From: Balaenoptera acutorostrata
Lineage: Eukaryota; Chordata; Mammalia; Artiodactyla; Balaenopteridae
Length of the DNA stretch: 64,000 nt
Reading direction: 5' to 3'
NCBI RefSeq assembly: GCF_949987535.1
Contig: NC_080068.1
Span: 79,447,254-79,511,253, forward strand
Numbering within the stretch: position 1 is the stretch's first letter; each line of letters starts with the position of its first letter. The notes under the pieces were generated by a model. The model saw nothing but the letters and a program-made list of their open reading frames with translations, searched no databases and had not been told where the DNA came from. Positions 45,685 through 55,122 of the stretch are shown one piece after another. Position numbers and translations under genes: made by a program.

Positions 45685-47495
45685 GAAAAGAAAAGAAATT
45701 AAAGATGATACCAACAGATGGAGAGATATACCATGTTCTTGGATTGGAAGAATCAATACTGTGAAAATGACTATACTACCCAAAGCAATCTACAGATTCA
45801 GTGCAATCCCTATCAAATTACCAATGGCATTTTTTATGGAACTAAAACAACAAATCTTAAAATTTGTATGGAGACACAAACGACCCTGAAAAGCCAAAGC
45901 AATCTTGAGGGAAAAAAATGGAGCTGGAGGAATCAGACTCCCTGACTTCAGACTATACTACAAAGCTACAGTAATCAAGACAGTATGGTACTGGCACAAA
46001 AACAGAAACATAGATCAATGGAACAAGACAGAAAGCCCAGAGATAAACCCAGGCACATATGGTCAACTAATCTATGACAAAGGAGGCAAGGATATACAAT
46101 GGAGAAAAGACAGTCTCTTCAATAAGTGGTGCTGGGAAAACTGGACAGCTACATGTAAAAGAATGAAATTAGAACACTCTCTAACACCATACACAAAAAT
46201 AAACTCAAAATGGATTCGAGACCTAAATGTAAGACCGGACACTATAAAACTCTTGGAGGAAAACATAGGAAGAACATTCTTTGACATAAATCACAGCAAG
46301 ATCTTTTTTGATCCACCTCCTAGAGTAATGGAAATAAAAACAAAAATAAACAAATGGGACCTAATGAAACTTCAAAGCTTTTGCACAGCAAAGGAAACCA
46401 TAAACAAGACGAAAAGACAACCCTCAGAATGGGAGAAAATATTTGCAAACGAATCAATGGACAAAGGATTAATCTCCAAAATATATAAACAACCCATGCA
46501 GCTCAATATCAAAGAAACAAACAACCCAATCCAAAAATGGGCAGAAGACCTAAATAGACATTTCTCCAAAGAAGACCTACAGATGGCCAAGAAGCACATG
46601 AAAAGATGCTCAACATCACTAATTATTAGAGAAATGCAAATCAAAACTACAATGAGGTATCACCTCACACCAGTTAGAATGGGCACCATCAGAGAGTCTA
46701 GAAACAACAAATGCTGGAGAGGGTGTGGAGAAAAGGGAACCCTCTTGCACTGTTGGTGGGAATGTAAATTGATACAGCCACTATGGAGAACAGTATGGAG
46801 GTTCCTTAAAAAACTAAAAATAGAATTACCATATGATCCAGCAATCCCACTACTGGGCATATACCCAGAGAAAACCATAATTCAAAAAGACACATGCACC
46901 CCAGTGTTCATTGCAGCACTATTTACAATAGCCAGGTCACGGAGGCAACCTAAATGCCCATTAACAAATGAATCGATAAAGAAGAAGTGGTACATATATA
47001 CAGTGGAATATTACTCAGCCAAAAAAAGGAACAAAATTGGGTCATTTGTTGAGACGTGGATGGATCTAGAGACTGTCATACAGAGTGAAGTAAGTCAGAA
47101 AGAGAAAAACAAATATCGTATATTAATGCATGCATGTGGAACCTAGAAAAATGGTACAGATGAACCAGTTTGCAGGGCAGAAGTTGAGACACAGATGTAG
47201 AGAACAAATGTATGTACACCAAGGGGGAAAGCCGCTGGGGGGTGGGGATGGTGGTGTGACGATTTGGGCGATTGGGATTGACATGTATACACTGATGTGT
47301 ATAATATTGATGACTAATGAGAAAAGAAAAACAAAGTGTCAGAGGTGCAGGCAGGAAATTTAGTAAGTCGTGGAAACTGCCAGAGTCCTGTCTAGGTGGA
47401 AGGCATGGTTCTCTTACTACATTGGAATATACTGTGTCTACTTTAGCATTGCTCTTGACTAAATACAGACTAGAACAGCTCTCCTTCTTCAACAG

Positions 47496-47605
47496 CAGAG
47501 ACCACGCAGAGGCTGCCTATGGCTCAGGTCAAGGACGCGCTTCCTCCAATACCAGAACTAGAAGTTACTTCCATGGCGCATCAGCAAGATCAATATACAC
47601 GGTGA
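47496..47605 (+). CDS. TMEM156: TMEM156 last visible exon, C-terminal tail and probable stop
   Basis: A polypyrimidine tract ctctccttcttc leads to the acceptor aacag at 47495. Joined to exon 5, the frame reads AETTQRLPMAQVKDALPPIP then ELEVTSMAHQQDQYTR, followed by TGA at 47603-47605. The AETTQRLP ... PPIPEL pattern matches the human TMEM156 C-terminus as I remember it, which I believe ends near PPIPEL, so this copy would be about 14 residues longer. The stop overlaps a donor-like CACG|GTGAGT (47598-47607); splicing there would require a further exon that I could not identify convincingly. The acceptor is a NAGNAG tandem. Confidence 0.85.
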
Positions 47606-47790
47606 GTGATGCTTCAGCTTTATTGACGATTTGACTATTCATTATAAACGTGAATAGATCCAAGGAGGTATAGTTTGTCCCAAACTGCATTTCTATCCAG
47701 GTGTAGGAGATAGAAAGTGATGAACTTGCGAAATCAGTTCATATGAATTAGATGGCATGAAATAAAATCACTGTTTCCTCCAAGGTCTAG
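47606..47790 (+). terminator. TMEM156: Candidate TMEM156 3'UTR with polyadenylation signal
   Basis: The first canonical AATAAA after the stop lies at 47761-47766, and a second at 47981-47986. If the exon at 47496 is terminal, a short 3'UTR of about 180 bp would end near 47785. No independent evidence picks between the two signals, and an internal-exon interpretation would void both. Confidence 0.35.
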
Positions 47791-50289
47791 GAAGGACCAG
47801 TAAACTAATCTCTTAGTCTGTTGAACAACATGTGCCCTGAGATGTCTACTCATCTCTTGGTACTGTTTCCTGGGCTTGAGTCATAAGTCCAGCAGGCTAA
47901 TCACTGTTTCACTTGGAACATGAGAAAAGAGATAATGTAAATTTGTAAAGCAGAACTACTCACTGACTTCCAACTACTGAAATAAAACTTCTCTAAATTT
48001 AATATTTGATAACCTAGATTAATGCACATTGATTTCCATGTATTTGTATACAAAACTGTGATCAGAAATGTCTTAGAAATCTTTTTCTTTCATTCAACAA
48101 ATATTTATTAAATAGCTATTTTGTTAAAGGCACTACTGATAACCACTGTAGGGGGTATAAAAATTATAACAGGGACAAGAAGGGGAACTAGCATTTCTTA
48201 GTATTCTTTTATTGTGCTTGGTGGTGATAGACTAGATCATTTACTGTTTATAATATTTGGGTCCTGGCAGGAAACTGATGGTATACTCATATTGAATAAT
48301 TTGGGGAGAGTTTCATAAAAGGCTTATTAATCCAGGATGTGGGAAAACCAAAAAAGGACAGTGTAGCATGCTAGGACTAGTAACTGGGGGCACTGCTACT
48401 GTCCCTAAGACTAAAGGGACAAGGAACTCAGAGAGACAGAGACAGAAGCACACACATACACACACAGAAGGAATATGTGGGGAGGGCTGCCTGATAGGAG
48501 CTGTGGCTTTTCGTCATGGACACAACAGCCTGTGGTTGCCCTGAGGAGAGAGAATGAATATCCCAACTTGGCTGTTCTCCTTTTTTCCCAACGTCTAGTA
48601 CTCCCCACTGGCCAAACCCAACCAGAGCCAGAGGACACTGGTGCTAGATTGAGACAGTTCATATAGATTGGCCTCCCAGAGCACCAAGCAAAGTGGACAA
48701 AAGGGGAAGGCAGATCTGGAGAGACAACCAAAGGGTTCCAGCATAGGTGGCCCAATACATCAAACTGGAAACTAAGTGCCAAGGAACACTTTGTCTTCAG
48801 GACTAGAGAGAGGCAGGTCTTCGTGCTTGGGTCTTTAGTGAAATCAGGGTCTGCTGTTGGCTCAGAAATTCCTAGGGAGAATATAATGTCATCATACAAT
48901 TGTTTTAATGAAATGTTACTGGCTATTATGCTTGATATTTCTCATTCTGGTCCTCATTCTGGGATGCTCAAGCTTGCACGTGAAGAGCTCTCCTCTGTCC
49001 TTTTACCAAATGCTTTTGGAGCACCTACTGTGTGCCAAGAATTCTGCTACTCATTGGCAAAATAACATGCAGTCTATCAGTGGAGGAATCAGATTAGGGA
49101 ATCCCTAATTCCAACTGAGTGTCAAGTACCATGATGGAGGCACCCACAAGGGACTTGGGGAGCATTATGGGGAGACCCCTCATTCAGAGGACATGTTGCC
49201 TAGCACTTAATAGATGTCCAATAAATATTTAGTGGACATAAGTATTGAGTGAATGGATAAATCTCAACTTCTGTGTCTCTCTACTAGAATCATGGACTCC
49301 TGTAACCAAAAGAAACTTGCGTGAACACTTTCACTTTTATTTTATATAAGTGGAAAATAAGCCAAAAAAATATAGTGGCAGAGGCTGGAGGAGACCCTAG
49401 GTTTCCTGGGACCTAGGCTGAGAAGTTTATTACCACTAACCACACTGTCTACTTGGGGATATAAAGGAGTGTCCATGGCATAACAAAGGATTGGAAAGAG
49501 CCCTTAATCAGTGACTTTAGGGAGTTTTTCGTGTTCTTATAAGACATAGTTATAATAAACGGTTTAAAATTTTTTTCCACTAATAATTTTCAGGTCAACA
49601 ACATTTTTGTGTGAATAATATTTGCCTTTTTTTAAATCTTCAGACTATCCTTATGAGTTCCTCTGGGCAATTTGGACTGAACCCTTCTGAAGAGTACTCA
49701 TAATTCTATTCTGGGAATGAGTTAACTGGTAATTGTTGGTCTGGCTGTGGATGCACAATAGGAACCAGCAGGAGTGCTGACTGGTTGATGGAAACTAACT
49801 CAACAGCACTCATTTGACCTAGGAGATCAAAGGGACAAGAGTTTTTTTCAGGAAGGCATTATGAGTCATGGAAAACAAGCTAATGAAACCCATGGAAAAA
49901 GCAAGAGAACACTTACTCTCTTTGTTTATCCATCATTATACAGCTTACACTAGCCCCAAGATTTTGATTTTGAGGAACCAAAAACAGGGTTGAGGATGCA
50001 AATCCTTTCTCTCACTGGCCCACATTGCAGATCCTGATTTGATGTGTTTTCTTATATAGATGGATTGTTTCTATTTGGCAAATTGCTTAAGAGGACCTGG
50101 GTTGTTTGTTTATACATTTGTTTGCATCTGTAAATCTTGCCTCCTTTTGGCACTGGGATGTTTAAAAAAAATTCAAAATACCAAAATAAAATGAATTTAA
50201 GTGAAATACTTGAATGTTTAAATCTAATAACAACATGTTTCCTCTGTTTCTTTTGGCTTTCATCCTTTCATAGCTATCATTGATGTCAA
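47791..50289 (+). other. Non-coding 3' flank of TMEM156
   Basis: L2-like fragments are visible at about 48090-48180 (tcattcaacaaatatttatt) and 49010-49260 (gcacctactgtgtgccaaga, gatgtccaataaatattt). A segment at 48300-48830, with a short (CA)n run at 48450-48470, looks like an old LTR or DNA-element remnant in reverse, but I cannot name it. Open frames (for example minus 48411-48899) have no family features. Confidence 0.5.
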
Positions 50290-50379
50290 GAATAATTATA
50301 GTTATTAATTACAGTAAAATCAAAATTCATGTGTCTGGCATACCTTGTCACATGTGTGCATCCTCTACAAGTGGTTGTG

Positions 50380-50595
50380 CTTTTGTGTACTTTATTGTAC
50401 AGTACTGTAGAGAGTACAGTAGTACAGTATCATTATTTCAAGCCCAGGATGTCCAGAAGCAAGCGTAAAAGCAGTGGTATATAGCCGATTGTGTTAGCTG
50501 GGTACTTAGGCTAACTTTGTTGGACTTATGAACAAATTGGACTTATGAATGCGCTCTTGGAAGGGAACTTGTTCGTATGTAGGGGACTTACTGTA
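50380..50595 (-). mobile_element. Tigger-like DNA transposon fragment
   Basis: Text ggacttatgaacaaattgga and gtatgtaggggacttactgt at the right end resembles the terminal region of Tigger/pogo-class elements, ending at a TA. Upstream, gtacagtactgtagagagta and a short tccagaagcaagcgtaaaag stretch also fit such elements. The left end is not defined and the family is uncertain. Confidence 0.5.
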
Positions 50596-51607
50596 TTAGA
50601 GAACTGGAAATCAAAAGTACAATGAGCTATCACCTCACACTGATCAGAATGGCCATCACTAAAAATTCTACAAATAATAAATGCTGGGGAGGGTGTAGAG
50701 AAAAGGGAACCCTCCTACACTGTTGGTGGGAAAGTATGTTGGTGCAGTCACTATGGAAAACATTATGGAGGGTCCTCAAAAAACTAAAAATAGAACTACC
50801 ATATGACCCAGAGATCCCACTCCTGGGCATATATCCGGGCAAAACTATAGTTCAAAAAGATACATGCATGCCTGTGATAACCCAGAGGGGTGGGACGGGG
50901 GGTGGGAGGGAGGCTCAAGAGGAAGGGCATATGTGTATACATATAGCTAATTCACTTTGTTGTACAGCAGAAACCAACACAACATTGTAAGGCAACTATA
51001 CTCCAATTAAAAAAAGAAAAAGAAAAAAAAAGATACATGTACCACTATGTTCATAGTAGCACTATTCACAATAGCCAAGACATGGAAACAAGATAAATGT
51101 CCATCAGCAGATGAATGAGTAAAGAAGACGTGCTGTATATATACAATGGAATACTACTCAGCCTTAAGAAAGAATGAAATAATGCCATTTGCAGCAACAT
51201 GGATGGACCTAGAGATTATCATATTAAGCAAAGTAAGTCAGAGAGACAAATACCATATGATATCACTTATATGTGGAATCCAAAATATGACACAAATGAA
51301 TCTATCTACGAAATAGAAACAGACTCACAGACATAGAGAATAGATTTGTGGTTGCCAAGGGGGAGTGGGAGAGGGATGGACTGAGAGTTTGGGGTTAGTA
51401 GATGCAAACTATTACGTATAGAATGGATAAACAACAAGGTCCTACTGGATAGCACAGGGAACTATATTCAATATCCTGAGATAAACCATAATAGAAAAGA
51501 ATATCAAAAAGAATGTATATGTATTACTGAATCACTTTGCGGTACAGCAGAAATTAACACAACATTGTAAACCAACTATACTTCAATTTAAAAAAAGAAA
51601 AGAAAAC
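50596..51607 (+). mobile_element. 5'-truncated L1 3' region, sense, with nested L1 tail
   Basis: It begins in ORF2 C-terminal text (gaaatcaaaagtacaatgag, [19 protein letters not shown] when translated) and continues through agtagcactattcacaatag and tacaatggaatactactcag to the 3'UTR (aacaaggtcctactggatag) and an A-rich end near 51607. It is split by an L1 tail at 50867-51026. The frame is decayed. Confidence 0.85.
50867..51026 (+). mobile_element. Nested L1 tail inside the L1 at 50596-51607
   Basis: About 160 bp of L1 3'UTR (gtgggacggggggtgggagg, gctaattcactttgttgtac, aacacaacattgtaaggcaa) with an A-rich tail. It is bounded by the exact 13-bp duplication aaaaagatacatg at 50854-50866 and 51027-51039. 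It inserted into ORF2 text that otherwise continues across the gap. Confidence 0.93.
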
Positions 51608-52570
51608 ACCTTCTGAGAGTTAAGGTGGAACTTAATCTCCTGACGTCATTATATGGTTAAAATTGCTTATCTGAGTAGATTTTCAGAGTTTAACTGCAGG
51701 GTCAGATTTAACATTAAGCAACCTAACAGGAATGAATGTTTCAGCACACAGAGGTTTTTTTGGTACTCCAGGTTTTTTTTTTTGTTAGATCACAAACTGA
51801 AATTCTAATTGTAAAATTTAGGGATTGAGGATTTGGCAAATGGAATTCTACTAGCCATACTTTTTCTTATTTGTATATCCCTGATTAATAGGTGAGTCAG
51901 GCTCAGGTCTGGGATACTTCAGCAGGAATTGAGGGATGTCACACTCTCTGAGGTATGGACCTTATACAGTTTCTGAGAAGTCAAATTATTGTTTCCTTGC
52001 ATATCACCTATTATGATCTGACAAATGACTTGGAAATCAATGGGAACTTGGTTTACAAAAGGCATGAATTAAGCTTCAAGTTCTGTTACATTGTGGCAGC
52101 TTTTAGAAGCTAATTTCACTTATTTATTAAAATACTAGACTTTAACAGAAACTGTGAAGCACTGAGGGATGTAGTGTTATGGGCTGTCCGCCCACAGCAA
52201 GCTTACGATGTGGTGGAGGAGACAGGATATGAATGCCGCTAGTTATAATACTAGACGCAATGGTAAGATAAATGTCATTAGCAGGCTCTATGCTTCATGG
52301 TGAGAGTTCACAGGCCAAAAGAACCATTGCCAGTGGGGGTAATCTGGTGGGCTTCTTGGGAAAGCCACTTTTGAGCAGGGTCTGGAAGATGGCTTTTCCT
52401 GTTCTCTCAGTAGAAGTCAAATCTCCCAAGTATACATGTTCGCAGCCCTCATAGCCCTTTTCATATCGGTCATTTACAATTATTTTTGTGGTTGTTAATT
52501 AATGTCTGTCTCCTTCTCTAGACTGGTTCTGCTCACCGTCCTATCCCTGGCAGCTGGGAGAATGCTCAGC
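51608..52570 (+). other. Non-coding, no recognised feature
   Basis: Moderately AT-rich DNA with no repeat family, RNA gene or supported exon that I can identify. Around 52300-52450 it shows weak MIR/L2-like composition only. Confidence 0.45.
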
Positions 52571-52760
52571 TCACAGTAGGCGCTTAATAAATATTTGTTG
52601 GATGGAGAACTATTTCTTGAGCCTCCCTATGCATCAGGCACATTCCGTGTATACTCATTTCCTCCTCACAACTGCTCTCAAGACAGGTGTCATTACCCCT
52701 GAGGAAGCTGAGGCCAAGGGAAGCTCACCAGTTTGCCTGCCATCTCTGGACTAATATTTG
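52571..52760 (-). repeat. MIR/L2-type fragment, antisense
   Basis: Text gcgcttaataaatatttgtt followed by ctcacaactgctctcaagac and aggaagctgaggccaaggga is old MIR/L2-type sequence in reverse. The limits are approximate. Confidence 0.6.
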
Positions 52761-53560
52761 GCTCCAGTCAAGGTGTGTAAAGCCGGCGCTGCTCCCAGGA
52801 CTCGCACTGCGGGCTGGAGACGGGACAAAGGGTGCAGGATGCTTGGAGGGGGTGCCTGAGAAAAGGGCTCCCTCCGAGAGCACCAGCGGCCTCTCTTCTG
52901 GGAGTGCAAGGAGGCTGGGTGAACCTGCCTTCGGAGGAGGCCTCTGATGGAACTACCTCGGCATTGCTGGTCCTGCATGTCTCCCTCAGCCCCGCAGTTC
53001 TGCTCGCCTCCCTGCCCACCTGGCTCCAATAAAAACGACACTGTGTTCCTGGGTGCCTGGTGTGATGCCTGGCTTCCAGTCTACACAACTGAGCCTGACT
53101 TTTAGCCCATTCCGGTTTTCAACTGGTTCCACGTCTGACACTGACCCACCTCGCGCCCCCTCCCTATGACTTACAGCCTTGTCGTCGTGTGTCTGTGGCT
53201 CTCACCGCGGGCTCCCCTTCCCAGCTGCGAGCCACACTCACCTCCTTGACCTCTGCGTCCCGCTCGGTAGCCGGGAGCCCAGCACTCCATGCAGAGGGGT
53301 TCAGGTGTGGACTGGGGGGAGGGAACCCGGAACCAGGCGGGGAGGCTGCCAGGGTTGCTCAGTCACTGAGCCGACACGGTGGAATTGGAGTGGTAGAAAG
53401 AGGGAGAGAGAGAGAGGGAGGATGTGAGGGGAGAATTGGAGGCACTTGGCAATGATGTGAGGCAGGTGTGGGAATGAGGGTGGGGCAGGAGAAGGGGGAG
53501 AGAAGAGGCACGGAGGGCACCCCTCGGGATCTCTATGTGGGGAAAACAGCATCACCTGAA
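52761..53560. other. GC-rich, CpG-containing block without a recognised gene
   Basis: This stretch is markedly richer in G+C and CpG than its surroundings (for example caccgcgggctccccttccc near 53203). It has open frames on both strands (52687-52947, 53179-53427, minus 52751-53041), but their residue composition is simply GC-driven and no domain is visible. An AATAAA occurs near 53028. It could be a diverged LTR, a small CpG island or part of an unannotated transcript. Confidence 0.4.
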
Positions 53561-54799
53561 TTTATAGCTGCTAGCTTGGGTTTCTAGAAGAATTTTCATT
53601 TCCCAGAGGATTCCCTTCAAACTTTACTTTCATCCTGGTTGTAACTTCTACTTTCCCCCTGCCCCCTGCATCCTTAGTCATCCTGGATGGAGCAGTCATT
53701 CTTCAGACCACCTTGCTCCTTCTGCCTCCTTTCTGACTGTGACATCTGCCCTCTCCTTCCATCTGTAGAAATCCTCTCCACCCTTCAAAGGCAGAAAGGC
53801 TACCTTGCCCATGGAGCGGCCCCTGCTGACCGCAGCTGGAATAATGTCTCTTTTCTGTGCTTTCCCAGCATTTGGTCCTCTTGCAAAGTACTTCTCCATC
53901 CTGCCTCACGCCACAACCATTGTACTCGTGTCTGTTTCCCCTCCAGATTGTGAGGAGACTGGGAACCACAGCTTCTCCAGCTTCGGAGTCCCCAGGGACA
54001 GGTACTCAGTCCTCCCTACCCGCTCCTCCCTCGCAACGCTCATCAATGGAGTTTGACAGGTGTTGGCTGTAAATTCAGCACAGTGGTTACCTCTAAGGCA
54101 ATGGGGAAGGGGATGGGGCTGGGCAGCTACATGCCAGGGACTTCTAACACAACTGTCATGTTCTGTTATAAACTTGGTGGTGGGTATATGGGAGGCATTG
54201 TGTCATGATTCTATGTAGCTTACATATATTTTAAAATATACTTTTGTACCTACACGAAATTTAATAAAACCAAATTTTACAAAGGATAAATATCGTATAA
54301 ATTGCATCTTCCTTTCTCCCTCTGTCAGAAGATAGCTCTGTCTGTCTCTCTCCCAACTATATTTCTTTCCCTTCATGTAAAGCATGGTAGAATAAAGACT
54401 TGGAGTCAATTTTCTGACAGTTGATTCTCATGATCTGATTTTGTTTACTTCCTTCTCTGTCTATTTTTTATTTTATTTCTCTTTTCTGTCTGCATCTTTC
54501 TTAACCATCTCCAACTATTGGTGCTATTCTGATGGGTGGCAATCTTAGGATAATGAGTGGAAGGAAGTTCTTACATTTTTAAAATCCAAATAAGGATGTT
54601 ATTGATTAACTGAGAGATATGACAACAAAAGATGCATTTAAAAATCCTCTATGAACTGGGAATCATGTACTTTAGTAAAGATAGGGTAGTCTAGAAGCTT
54701 CTATAATTTGAGGGACAAGATGAAGTGTGCATGCAAGGGCATGGAGCAAAACAGGACATTTTGGCAAAAAATAATACAAAATTCTTTGGATGGGTTATT
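53561..54799 (+). other. Non-coding flank
   Basis: No repeat or gene is recognised with confidence. A splice-like tttcccctccag at 53935-53946 was examined as a possible last TMEM156 exon start and judged weak. Confidence 0.4.
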
Positions 54800-54803
54800 T
54801 TTT

Positions 54804-55105
54804 TTTTTAATTAATTAATTTATTTATTTATTTATTTATTTTTGGCTGTGTTGGGTCTTCGTTTCTGTGCAAGGGCTTTCTCTAGTTGCGGCGAGTGGGG
54901 GCCACTCTTCATCGCGGTACGCGGGCCTCTCACTGTCACGGCCTCTCTTGTTGCGGAGCACAGGCTCCAGACGCGCAGGCTCAGTAGTTGTGGCTCACGG
55001 GCCCAGCTGCTCCGTGGCATGTGGGATCCTCCCAGACCAGGGCTCGAACCTGTGTCCCCTGCATTGGCAGGCAGATTCTCAACCACTGCGCCATCAGGGA
55101 AGCCC
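54804..55105 (-). mobile_element. CHR-type tRNA-Glu SINE, antisense
   Basis: Reversed tail (attaattaatttatttattt) and body, with the B-box complement gggctcgaacc near 55041. The 17-bp duplication tggatgggttatttttt (54787-54803) versus tggatgagttatttttt (55106-55122) differs at one position. The tail order (aaat)n, (aatt)n, poly(A) is the normal form against which the altered SINE at 45294 can be judged. Confidence 0.95.
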
Positions 55106-55122
55106 TGGATGAGTTATTTTTT

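Larger units (their letters stand above)
42902..47146 (+). pseudogene. L1 ORF2 (endonuclease, reverse transcriptase), broken
   Basis: The apurinic-type endonuclease domain is open from 42902 to a TAG at 43613-43615, with LNVNGLN, LQETH, GDFNT, SRIDHILGHK and SDH motifs visible. Further lesions follow: a TAA at about 43804, a 14-bp net insertion at 43838-43854, a break near 44461 and a SINE at 45294-45684. The RT palm is open at 44518-45324 with the [10 protein letters not shown] box (FADD at 45010-45021). The C-terminal cysteine-rich region is intact in 45905-47146 ([18 protein letters not shown]). No functional protein is possible from this copy. Confidence 0.9.
41855..47332 (+). mobile_element. 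Young sense L1 in TMEM156 intron 5, 5'-truncated, broken ORFs
   Basis: The element is flanked by the 12-bp repeat aaagtgtcagag (41843-41854 and 47333-47344). It contains only about 85 bp of 5'UTR before the ORF1 start (41940), a broken ORF1 (41940-42843), a 58-bp spacer, a broken ORF2 (42902-47146), a 3'UTR and a short A-rich tail ending near 47332. A CHR SINE lies inside ORF2 (45294-45684). The orientation is the same as TMEM156, and the 3' end lies 163 bp before the terminal-exon acceptor. Its ORFs are well preserved compared with the other L1s. It is close in sequence to the L1 at 57997-64000. Confidence 0.93.

Noticed and set aside
53947..54000. Possible further TMEM156 exon after tttcccctccag
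   Set aside because: In the required phase it would add only two codon steps before TGA. There is no protein similarity to support it, and the stop at 47603 already closes the frame.
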